From contig CABYOG010000056.1 of the NCBI GenBank assembly GCA_902520575.1, forward strand, positions 1-5,470: a stretch of 5,470 nt of DNA, given 5' to 3'. Shown piece after piece: positions 1 through 5,284 of this stretch. Every line of letters begins with the position of its first letter. The stretch's first letter is position 1. The translations under genes were made by a program, and so were the position numbers. Below the pieces are notes generated by a model. That model made no database searches, had not been told where the DNA came from, and saw nothing but the letters and a program-made list of their open reading frames with translations. This DNA comes from an uncultured SAR116 cluster alpha proteobacterium. Its GTDB lineage: Bacteria; Pseudomonadota; Alphaproteobacteria; Puniceispirillales; Puniceispirillaceae.

Positions 1-203
1 GTAAAGCCTTTGGCACCACCAAATCGATTGAAAATGTGATTAACAAACTGTCTGGCCACAGCATGTTCCAGGCAGAAGGCCGGACTGATATGCTTAAAAT
101 GTGTGAAGATTGCCGGGTAGAAGCGATGTTTAGCCAGGGCGATAAGATGGTTGATGTCGGCGAGCGGCCGAAGCCGCGCACCACAGATGATTATCTGAAT
201 TGA
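1..203 (+). CDS. C-terminal fragment of an unidentified protein with a CxxC motif (5' end outside window)
   Basis: An open frame enters from the left edge (first whole codon at base 3) and runs for 66 residues to a TGA at 201-203. I do not recognise the family. Visible features are a Cys-Glu-Asp-Cys pair at fragment residues 34-37 (MCEDCR), which could bind a metal or be redox active, followed by an acidic and basic tail ending in PRTTDDYLN. There is no membrane segment. It is transcribed towards the minus-strand operon, with 63 bases between the two stop codons, so it belongs to a different transcription unit. It is probably a real gene: the frame stays open to the edge, and the composition is that of a soluble, charged protein. 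With only the tail visible, no function can be assigned. Confidence 0.65.
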   Translation, partial: KAFGTTKSIENVINKLSGHSMFQAEGRTDMLKMCEDCRVEAMFSQGDKMVDVGERPKPRTTDDYLN

Positions 204-266
204 GGGTCGAACTGAAGCGGTCACAGGTCTTGTTTAGAGGGTAATCAGTTTTCAACTCGGCGGTCC

Positions 267-1274
267 TCACGCATCGCTGAGCGGCAGATTTACCAACAAG
301 TTTTGAGGCTTGGCTGACACGATACCCGCAGCGTTCATAGCTAGCCCCATATAGACAGGATGACCCGCCATTTCCGGCTTTAGGCCGGTTTCTGCGGTCA
401 GCTTGAACAAACACAGAATTTCGCGCAGGCGGTCTTCAGACACATCCTTGCCAGCATAAAGATCATTCAGAATGGCAGTGGCGTTCATATCCAGCCCCAG
501 ATGCCAAAGCCAGTGGTCGTCTTCTATTTTCACCAACGGCGTGATGGTCACCTGCAGATGAAGAAAATGTGCCACCCATTTTTCAAGGACTCGCGCAAAC
601 GCATCCAGACCTGGCTGGGTAAACGCGATATCAACGGAGGTATCAAACCGGTCAGAGCGTTCCCAATAGAGCTGTTTGGTCTCTGAGGTTAGGATATCTA
701 TCTGCACTTCTTCCGGGCGCTCTTGTTGTTTCAGGCTGCGCTGATAATCCGCCTGCAGCTGGACCGTGGACTGATCCGCTATCATGATGCGGCCATCCTC
801 AGTTGTCACAGACTGGCTGCGAAAAAGAATTTCTGCAGCGCGGATTTGCAGAGGGTCATCTACGCCATCAAGAATTTCACGCAGGATGATTTGTGCCATC
901 TGATCAACAAACAAAGGCGGAAAGGACACAGATGCCCCTTGCGCAATCGCCATATAGGCAGATTGCAGCGTATCATACTCAGCCACAAACTGACGGAACG
1001 CCAAAACCGCCCGGTAGTTATGTGCCACATCAGGATCAGCAAGTGCGGCCAGCTCGTCTTCAGTTACCACCGCAAAAGGATCAGATATCAGCTTTTCATG
1101 CAAGGCTGTTTCTGCTGCGCAGGATTCTTCGACCAAAGCCAGTTCAGGCCTATGAAAATAGGCCAACATAAAATCAGCTGACGGCATCAGCCCACCCTCT
1201 GGCCCATGATCACATAAATGCCAGCCAGAGGTCAGCCAAAAATCAGGCGTTTGTGCCGCTGTTGTGCTGTTCAT
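267..1274 (-). CDS. DUF6352-like protein of unknown function
   Basis: This encodes 335 residues from the ATG at 1274. The N-terminal block (DFWLTSGWHL at residues 11-20, then a segment around FMLAYFHRPEL) and the later block DHWLWHLGLD (253-262) fit what I recall of DUF6352, an uncharacterised family mostly of Proteobacteria; the match is from memory. No signal peptide, membrane helix, nucleotide-binding loop or clustered cysteines are visible, so a soluble cytoplasmic protein is expected. The middle is rich in helix-forming residues. The start at 1274 was chosen because GAGG at 1284-1287 sits 9 bases upstream. An ATG at 1283 abuts that same motif, and an ATG at 1343 would add 23 residues of unlikely sequence inside the upstream gene. 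Even so, the frame begins 32 bases before the upstream DUF6505-like gene ends. It is the last gene of the operon, and I see no clear terminator after it. Its role is unknown; by context it is an accessory to the same metal- or Fe-S-linked function. Confidence 0.8.
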   Translation of the reverse strand: MNSTTAAQTPDFWLTSGWHLCDHGPEGGLMPSADFMLAYFHRPELALVEESCAAETALHEKLISDPFAVVTEDELAALADPDVAHNYRAVLAFRQFVAEYDTLQSAYMAIAQGASVSFPPLFVDQMAQIILREILDGVDDPLQIRAAEILFRSQSVTTEDGRIMIADQSTVQLQADYQRSLKQQERPEEVQIDILTSETKQLYWERSDRFDTSVDIAFTQPGLDAFARVLEKWVAHFLHLQVTITPLVKIEDDHWLWHLGLDMNATAILNDLYAGKDVSEDRLREILCLFKLTAETGLKPEMAGHPVYMGLAMNAAGIVSAKPQNLLVNLPLSDA

Positions 1275-1758
1275 CTGTTTCATCCTCTTCAACAATCTGC
1301 CAGATTTTCTGCTCTGCACATGATTCTGCCTTGGCCAGGGCACGAAACTGTTCTTTTATGCCTTCATCTGTCAGGCTGCGCTGCAGGCTAAGTAATGTAC
1401 CTGTCTTGTGTTCATGACAAATCTCCGCCATAAAGCTAATTTCCTCATCTGCGGCTGAACCCGCAGCCTGCGCATCTGGTGCGCCGTAAACAGAGATAAA
1501 GTGATCAACCAATGCAGAACGCAACTGGGTAATATCAGCATCACTGGCTGTTGCCACAGAGACAAGTGTTGCATAGCCAAAAGACGGCACAGCCAGAAAG
1601 CCATTTGCAAAGGCCTGTTTTGTTTTGCCAGTCAGCTGTTGATCTGTGGTGTGGGCAAAGGAGAAGCTACCAGAAATGGCCCATTCACCCTCATCTGCAG
1701 CATGCGCAAAAACATGTTCATCAGAAGCATCAAAGCGGATTGTGCGGGCCAGTTTCAT
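1243..1758 (-). CDS. DUF6505-like protein of unknown function
   Basis: This is a 171-residue soluble protein. The opening MKLARTIRFDASDEHVF, the segment GEWAISGSF, the central GFLAVPSFGYATLV and the late IKEQFRALAK match my recollection of DUF6505, an uncharacterised alphaproteobacterial family of about this size. No catalytic motif, signal peptide or membrane segment is visible. The C-terminal 25 residues or so (about 147-171) are acidic and polar and look disordered; their coding sequence doubles as the start of the next gene. The start is well supported: AGGAG at 1766-1770 lies 7 bases upstream, and the ATG overlaps the TGA of the preceding ligase-like gene as ATGA (1755-1758). That arrangement suggests re-initiation coupling and similar amounts of the two proteins. 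The function is unknown. Constant company with the ligase-like and Mrp genes would suggest a partner protein rather than an enzyme, but this is inference. Confidence 0.82.
   Translation of the reverse strand: MKLARTIRFDASDEHVFAHAADEGEWAISGSFSFAHTTDQQLTGKTKQAFANGFLAVPSFGYATLVSVATASDADITQLRSALVDHFISVYGAPDAQAAGSAADEEISFMAEICHEHKTGTLLSLQRSLTDEGIKEQFRALAKAESCAEQKIWQIVEEDETDEQHNSGTNA
1284..1287 (-). promoter_or_regulatory. Ribosome binding site for the DUF6352-like gene, inside the preceding gene
   Basis: GAGG (extended as GAAGAGG to 1290) lies 9 bases before the ATG at 1274 and within the last codons of the DUF6505-like gene. It supports 1274 as the start. It touches the ATG at 1283 with no spacing, which makes that codon a poor choice. 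Confidence 0.5.
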
Positions 1759-2543
1759 TCCGCCTCTCCTGATGAAGGGCTGTCTTGTAAATCAGGAACA
1801 GCAAATAATTGTGCAGAATCCGCAAGTGTGACCGCAACCGCGTCACCATCAAGCTTCAAAAGGCCGGCACCGCCTTCATCTAAGCCAAGCCATTCTGCTG
1901 TGCGGCCATCTGCCACCCGCAAATCAACATGTTTTTCTGCACGGTTTGACCACATGTCATGAACAGGGCGGAAGCCTTCTTCTTCCCATTTATGTAACCA
2001 GACCAGAAAATGGCGGCAACAAGCTTCCAGCAGACGGGTGCGCGAAATAAAGCCTGCCCCTTCTTCTTCGAGTGAAGTGTTTTCCATGCGGAACTCTAGC
2101 GGCATCCCTTGCATCTCGCCAGACAAACGCAGACGGGCAGACACCACCATCCAGGCCGGGAAGCCTGTTTCTGTCGAGACCGGGCCTTGTGTCATTGTAA
2201 TCACTCCAGCAATGCCGCGATTAAAGAAAATTGTGCCTGGATACTGATAGGTCACAACAACTTCAGGTGGGGCCAAAGCACCGATTGCATCGCCCACCGC
2301 AACAATCAGCGCATGCTGCATCTGCGCAGATGTGGCAGCATCGACCTCAGGGGCCAGCGTGACAGCAAAATCAAGTAACGGACCAGCTGTCGCATAGCAG
2401 ACCAGTCCGACCTCACCTGCCGCAGCACGCGCTACTGCCTTGGCCTGGACATCACCCGTTTCCACGGCTTCCGCGCTGAGCAGAGGCGGCAATTGAGGGA
2501 CTGTGTTTTCATTAGCAGGATCAGTTTCGTAATAGAGTGTCAT
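1755..2543 (-). CDS. Biotin/lipoate protein ligase-like protein (DUF4444 type), apparently lacking the ligase lysine
   Basis: This encodes 262 residues. The overall pattern resembles the catalytic fold of BirA and LplA: a strand pair around GLVCYATAGPLLDFAVTL (about 46-63), a motif YPGTIFFNRGIAGVITM (101-117) where BirA has its PND and lysine-AGI signature, and VVSARLRL (133-140). A C-terminal module at about 200-248 (MWSNRAEKHVD to ADSAQLFAV) fits DUF4444. What is missing is notable: no GRGR or RRxxGGG substrate loop, PGT instead of PND, and no lysine before IAG (the residue there is Gly110, preceded by Arg109). It may therefore bind a lipoyl- or biotin-like ligand, or an acyl-adenylate, without normal ligase chemistry. 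It overlaps the Mrp gene (ATGA, 2540-2543) and the DUF6505-like gene (ATGA, 1755-1758), so it is tightly coupled to both. Its own ribosome site is weak (only a GGA about 9 bases upstream), consistent with coupling. The fold call is fairly firm; the activity is unknown. Confidence 0.8.
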   Translation of the reverse strand: MTLYYETDPANENTVPQLPPLLSAEAVETGDVQAKAVARAAAGEVGLVCYATAGPLLDFAVTLAPEVDAATSAQMQHALIVAVGDAIGALAPPEVVVTYQYPGTIFFNRGIAGVITMTQGPVSTETGFPAWMVVSARLRLSGEMQGMPLEFRMENTSLEEEGAGFISRTRLLEACCRHFLVWLHKWEEEGFRPVHDMWSNRAEKHVDLRVADGRTAEWLGLDEGGAGLLKLDGDAVAVTLADSAQLFAVPDLQDSPSSGEAE

Positions 2544-3640
2544 GACGTTTTTTCCGATCTTAAGTCTGCCCGTTCAATAAGACTGGCCGCAATCTGTTTA
2601 TAGGCAGCAGCATGTGCTGAATGAGGTTCTGACAGTATCACGGGCAGGCCTGAGTCGGATCCCTGGCGGACAGCAAGAGATAGGGGGATATCTCCTATAA
2701 GGTCAATACCACGGCGGCTGGCTTCTTCCGCTGCCCCGCCCTCTCCAAAAATATGATCAACACGGCCGCAGTCCGGACAATGCCAAACTGCCATATTCTG
2801 GATCATACCCAAGATTGGCACTTTTGCTTTTTCAAACATTGTCAGAGCTTTGACAACATCCAGAAGGGCAATATCCTGTGGCGTGGAAACAATTACCGCC
2901 CCGGCCAGATTGACCTGCTGGGCGAGGGAAATCTGGATATCACCTGTGCCTGGTGGCAGGTCAATAACAATGACATCTAGTTCTCCCCAAGCAACCGAAT
3001 TTAGCATCTGCGTTAAAGCAGACTGGACCATCGGCCCACGCCATATCATCGCTGTGTCATCTGGCACCAGAAGTCCCATTGACATCAGCTTTATTCCATA
3101 ATTCTCAAGTGGGGCAACCATATCCCCGCCAACTGCAGGCGGCTTGCCGGAAACACCAAGCATTCTGGGCTGTGACGGGCCATAGACATCAGCATCAAGC
3201 AAGCCAACACGCAAGCCTTCCAGCTTAAGCGCAATAGCTAGGTTCACCGCTGTTGTTGATTTCCCGACACCGCCCTTGCCAGAGGCCACTGCAATGAACC
3301 GGCGGACTTTGCTTTCAAGAATTTTTTCCTTTACCTGTCTGTCCGCTGCTCCACCACTAGATGGACTAGCGGAGAGGCCGTCTGCGCGGCTTTCATGTGC
3401 TGTGACAAGAACAGTTGCGCTGGTCACGCCCTCTATCGAAAGCGCAACCTGTTCCGCACGTTTCCGAATTGGTTCCATTGCCGGACCGCGATGTGGCGGA
3501 ACCACCAGCATAAAACTTATATTGCTGTCTTTGATCTGAATTGCCTGCACCAGACCCAACGCAACAATATCTTTATTTTGTGAGGGATCCTGAACGGCAG
3601 ACAGAGCCGCAAGAATCTGCTCTTCAGTAACGGCCTGCAT
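2540..3640 (-). CDS. mrp: Mrp/ApbC/Nbp35-family iron-sulfur cluster carrier ATPase
   Basis: This encodes 366 residues, the usual length for bacterial Mrp (ApbC). Residues about 5-80 form a MIP18/DUF59 domain (LSAVQDPSQNKDIVALGLVQ at 13-32). A linker at about 83-108 follows, then the ParA/MinD-type P-loop domain with the deviant Walker A GKGGVGKST (121-129), LLDADVYGPSQPRML (147-161), and IVIDLPPGTGD (224-234). The CPDC pair (Cys288, Cys291) is the conserved bridging-cluster site of the family. Known Mrp/ApbC proteins are cytoplasmic dimers that bind a labile [4Fe-4S] cluster at these cysteines and hand it to apoproteins, with ATP needed for function in vivo. All key residues are present, so it should be active. 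Its start overlaps the stop of the DUF6494-like gene (TGATG, 3638-3642) and its stop overlaps the ligase-like start. Whether this is the cell's only Mrp or a dedicated copy cannot be told from here. Confidence 0.96.
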   Translation of the reverse strand: MQAVTEEQILAALSAVQDPSQNKDIVALGLVQAIQIKDSNISFMLVVPPHRGPAMEPIRKRAEQVALSIEGVTSATVLVTAHESRADGLSASPSSGGAADRQVKEKILESKVRRFIAVASGKGGVGKSTTAVNLAIALKLEGLRVGLLDADVYGPSQPRMLGVSGKPPAVGGDMVAPLENYGIKLMSMGLLVPDDTAMIWRGPMVQSALTQMLNSVAWGELDVIVIDLPPGTGDIQISLAQQVNLAGAVIVSTPQDIALLDVVKALTMFEKAKVPILGMIQNMAVWHCPDCGRVDHIFGEGGAAEEASRRGIDLIGDIPLSLAVRQGSDSGLPVILSEPHSAHAAAYKQIAASLIERADLRSEKTS

Positions 3641-3885
3641 CAGCTGTCATCTGCCTCCGGCACCATCAATTCAGCCTGTATCTCATGTGTAAAACCCAAC
3701 TCCGGGATTGCTATTTGCGCAGTGATGGCAAGCCGGTCACCAGCAGCGGCCGCCCCATCTTTTATGCGCCCAGCAAGAGCAGTTTCTAACCTCTGATGCG
3801 TGGTCACCCCCAGCTGTTTTAAAAATTTACGCATCGCGATTTCACTTGCGCTCATCTCCGATATTTCAGGTTTTTTGTCAGTCAT
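3640..3885 (-). CDS. Small DUF6494-like protein preceding Mrp
   Basis: This is an 81-residue soluble protein. The core MRKFLKQLGVTTHQRLETAL (residues 18-37) and a later strand-like half (DRLAITAQIAIPELGFTHEIQAEL, about 50-73) match my recollection of DUF6494, a short uncharacterised family with the same MRKFLKxxGVT opening. No cysteines are present, so it does not itself carry a cluster, and there is no signal peptide. The start is supported by a strong GAGGAG at 3894-3899, 8 bases upstream; a downstream Met (residue 11) is less likely. The stop overlaps the Mrp start as TGATG, so the two are probably made together, and this strong ribosome site may also drive Mrp translation. By position it may be a partner or adaptor of Mrp (inference); no activity is known to me. 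Confidence 0.85.
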   Translation of the reverse strand: MTDKKPEISEMSASEIAMRKFLKQLGVTTHQRLETALAGRIKDGAAAAGDRLAITAQIAIPELGFTHEIQAELMVPEADDS

Positions 3886-3924
3886 ATTTATTTCTCCTCA
3901 ACTTTGCTAAGTTTCATCAACCTG

Positions 3925-4377
3925 TTAGCGATAATTGACGCCACCACCCAAATCTTTCACCGGCACAGTATCGACATACGCCTGAATGGCATCCACGTCA
4001 TCCATATTCAGGAAAATTTGTTTAGTTGTAGCCAGCAAACCTTTTGGCCGTTCAGGCGAAAGCCCTTCCACCTGCACAACAGACGGATGCGGCAGAAGCG
4101 ACCAGAAAGTGGCAAACCGGTCCTGCCAATCAGGCAAGGATTTCATCGCCCCAAAAGATGGGGTAGACCCGATACCACCATATTTATTTAAATTGCCAAC
4201 CACATGACAGCGTGTGCAATGCTGGCGCACAAGTTTTTCGCCCTTTTCCAGCAGAACTTTATCACTAGCTTGGGCCTGCATCACACCAAACAGACTGACC
4301 AAAACCCACATGCCAAAACACATTTTGACAAACAGCGCATGTTTAATAAAGACAGATATGCGGCGTGAATAAATCAT
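3925..4377 (-). CDS. Secreted monohaem c-type cytochrome
   Basis: This encodes 150 residues. A long N-terminal region with arginines and lysines (4-18) leads into a hydrophobic stretch (about 19-33) ending in MQAQA, giving a likely signal peptidase site after residue 37. The mature part carries one haem attachment motif, CTRCH (Cys54, Cys57, His58), preceded by the helix GEKLVRQH typical of class I cytochromes. The sixth iron ligand is not certain: candidates are Met78 in FGAMKSLPDW, Met125 in LNMDDVDAI, and His97 in LLPHPSVVQVEG. The C-terminal DVDAIQAYVDTV helix is the usual closing helix of the fold. The product should be matured in the periplasm and act as an electron carrier. An in-frame ATG at codon 19 could be the true start and would give a shorter signal peptide, but AAGG 9 bases before the first ATG favours the longer form. 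It lies 18 bases after the DUF3144-like gene and 39 bases before the DUF6494-like gene, so it belongs to the operon even though its product goes to another compartment. Confidence 0.92.
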   Translation of the reverse strand: MIYSRRISVFIKHALFVKMCFGMWVLVSLFGVMQAQASDKVLLEKGEKLVRQHCTRCHVVGNLNKYGGIGSTPSFGAMKSLPDWQDRFATFWSLLPHPSVVQVEGLSPERPKGLLATTKQIFLNMDDVDAIQAYVDTVPVKDLGGGVNYR

Positions 4378-4395
4378 CTCACAGAGCCTTTTATA

Positions 4396-4683
4396 TTACA
4401 GGGCCGGATCAGCCATATTTTCGCGCAGCATGTCCTGAAACTGTTCCGTCATATGGGTAATCCAGTTATCCTGATCTTCAATATTCACAACATTTTTACC
4501 GACATGGCCTGTGTAGCGTGCCGCTGCATACATGAGAGCAAAATGCAGTTCAGTAGCCAGAATCTTTTTGTTTCTGTCATTCGCCAACGAGATAAACTGA
4601 TCTGCCACACGCAGAAAAGCGTCTTCATCCAATACACCTTTCTGTTTCACTTGTGGGCGGTGATGCCATTGGGGCAATTCCAT
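4396..4683 (-). CDS. Small DUF3144-like helical protein
   Basis: This is a 95-residue soluble protein. The segments FLRVADQFISLAND (23-36) and FALMYAAARYTGHV (48-61), followed by a terminal helix ending in MLRENMADP, correspond to the short DUF3144 family as I remember it (ADxFIxLAN, then YAAARFNA). No cysteines, signal peptide or membrane segment are visible; it should be a small helical cytoplasmic protein. The start is firm: AAGGAG at 4693-4698 sits 9 bases upstream of the ATG. It is the second gene after the ModE-like regulator, with a 49-base gap, and the cytochrome follows 18 bases later. Its function is unknown; context places it with the metal-linked operon. Confidence 0.78.
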   Translation of the reverse strand: MELPQWHHRPQVKQKGVLDEDAFLRVADQFISLANDRNKKILATELHFALMYAAARYTGHVGKNVVNIEDQDNWITHMTEQFQDMLRENMADPAL

Positions 4684-4732
4684 AGCTATTCTCTCCTTTA
4701 TTTACTCTTGATAGGGCTTTGAGAAAGTTGTG

Positions 4733-5143
4733 TCAGTTCGACGCCTGTTGCTTGTTCAGCCAGTCTTTCAAATCAGCTGATGACTTCTGTATATAGCTGT
4801 CTTGCTTACGGTAACGATGGATAAGAGCAGCGCCTAATTCTGTGAGTTCAAGTAAATTGCTGTCCGACCCGGCTGGGATTACAAGGGGTTTTGAGAAGCC
4901 CGCCGAGGTCAGCGCCAAAAGATTTTCTGCACGTGTTTCATCCATATTCATCTGGGTGGCGGCCAAAACAAGAGAGCCTGTCCGGCCGATGCAGTCTAGT
5001 AAGTCAATCTGGCCAATGCCAATCGCTGCTTGGCCCACAAAAAGCTTCAGGCGTACACCTGCCCCGCGTTGGGCCTTATGAGTTTGGTCTGACTGCAGCG
5101 GGACAGACAATTTCGGTTCAGCATTTGACAGCGAGGACGCCAT
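4733..5143 (-). CDS. ModE-like winged-helix protein without a metal-binding domain
   Basis: This encodes 136 residues from the ATG at 5143. Residues about 29-112 align by eye with the N-terminal DNA-binding domain of ModE: VRLKLFVG, IDLLDCIGRTGSLVLAATQM (46-65) as the helix-turn-helix lead-in, and LELTELGAALIHRYR (98-112) as the closing strand and helix. A charged helix follows to the end. The TOBE/Mop domains that bind molybdate in full-length ModE are absent, so metal sensing is not evident. The recognition region (MDETRAENLLALTS) and the wing (AGSDSNLLELT) lack the usual SYxxAW and glycine-rich sequences, so DNA recognition may be unusual. The start at 5143 is preferred over one at 5212: GAGGG at 5151-5155 lies 7 bases upstream, and the longer form would run through the apparent promoter region. 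It is the first gene of the operon and divergent from tupA, the classic place for a local regulator of both. Confidence 0.83.
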   Translation of the reverse strand: MASSLSNAEPKLSVPLQSDQTHKAQRGAGVRLKLFVGQAAIGIGQIDLLDCIGRTGSLVLAATQMNMDETRAENLLALTSAGFSKPLVIPAGSDSNLLELTELGAALIHRYRKQDSYIQKSSADLKDWLNKQQASN

Positions 5144-5150
5144 GTTCTTT

Positions 5151-5155
5151 CCCTC
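5151..5155 (-). promoter_or_regulatory. Ribosome binding site that fixes the start of the ModE-like gene
   Basis: GAGGG on the minus strand lies 7 bases before the ATG at 5143. It decides this start over the in-frame ATG at 5212. Confidence 0.65.
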
Positions 5156-5182
5156 TTTGAACGCCGCAGAATCATCCTTGCG

Positions 5183-5212
5183 ACAATACACTGTTGTTTT
5201 GTAGTATTGCAA
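5183..5212 (-). promoter_or_regulatory. Candidate sigma70-type promoter for the minus-strand operon
   Basis: Read on the minus strand, TTGCAA (5212-5207) could serve as -35 and TATTGT (5188-5183) as -10, with an 18-base spacer, followed by about 39 bases to the ModE-like start codon. Each hexamer matches consensus at only four positions. The inverted repeat 5184-5209 covers the whole spacer, the position expected of a repressor site. Because of the symmetry, weak plus-strand elements (TTGCGA 5178-5183 and TAGTAT 5202-5207) occur in the same place and could serve tupA. Confidence 0.3.
5184..5209. promoter_or_regulatory. Inverted repeat, candidate operator of the divergent spacer
   Basis: CAATAC (5184-5189) and its exact reverse complement GTATTG (5204-5209) are separated by 14 bases, placing the half-site centres 20 bases (about two helical turns) apart. 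It sits between the ModE-like gene and tupA, 40 bases upstream of the ModE-like start, and overlaps a plausible promoter. A site for a dimeric winged-helix protein, possibly the ModE-like product, is the natural reading. It does not resemble the E. coli ModE box closely. The repeat is seen; its function is inferred. Confidence 0.45.
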
Positions 5213-5250
5213 TCATAAGGCTACGCCCAGTTAAGCGTGGTCAGGACAAT

Positions 5251-5261
5251 TTGAATTTCAA
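5251..5261. promoter_or_regulatory. Short perfect palindrome upstream of tupA
   Basis: TTGAA-T-TTCAA is a perfect 11-base palindrome 23 bases before the tupA start. It may be a second protein-binding site, or its first half may serve as a -35 element; no good -10 follows. Short AT-rich palindromes also arise by chance. Confidence 0.2.
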
Positions 5262-5284
5262 CATTTATCACACTGAATAGTGCC

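Noticed and set aside
204..266. Rho-independent terminator between the convergent genes
   Set aside because: The only pairing seen is a 6-base AACTGA/TCAGTT with a 29-base loop and at most a short T stretch; there is no stable GC stem or U-run in either direction.
723..1181. Plus-strand open frame of about 150 codons opposite the DUF6352-like gene
   Set aside because: It mirrors a well-supported minus-strand gene, lacks a ribosome site, and its product is cysteine- and arginine-rich with no recognisable motif.
1275..1343. Longer N-terminus for the DUF6352-like protein (ATG at 1343)
   Set aside because: The extension lies fully within the DUF6505-like gene, is basic and unlike the rest of the protein, and the better ribosome site serves 1274.
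1501..1962. Plus-strand open frame of about 150 codons opposite the DUF6505-like and ligase-like genes
   Set aside because: It spans the junction of two real genes on the other strand, and its low-complexity Ser/Pro/Lys product is typical of a shadow frame.
3904..4191. Plus-strand open frame opposite the cytochrome
   Set aside because: The minus strand has a clear signal peptide and haem motif here; the plus-strand product resembles nothing and has no good start context.
5144..5212. Longer N-terminus for the ModE-like protein (ATG at 5212)
   Set aside because: The extra 23 residues run through the inverted repeat and promoter candidate, whereas the ATG at 5143 has a GAGGG site at good spacing.
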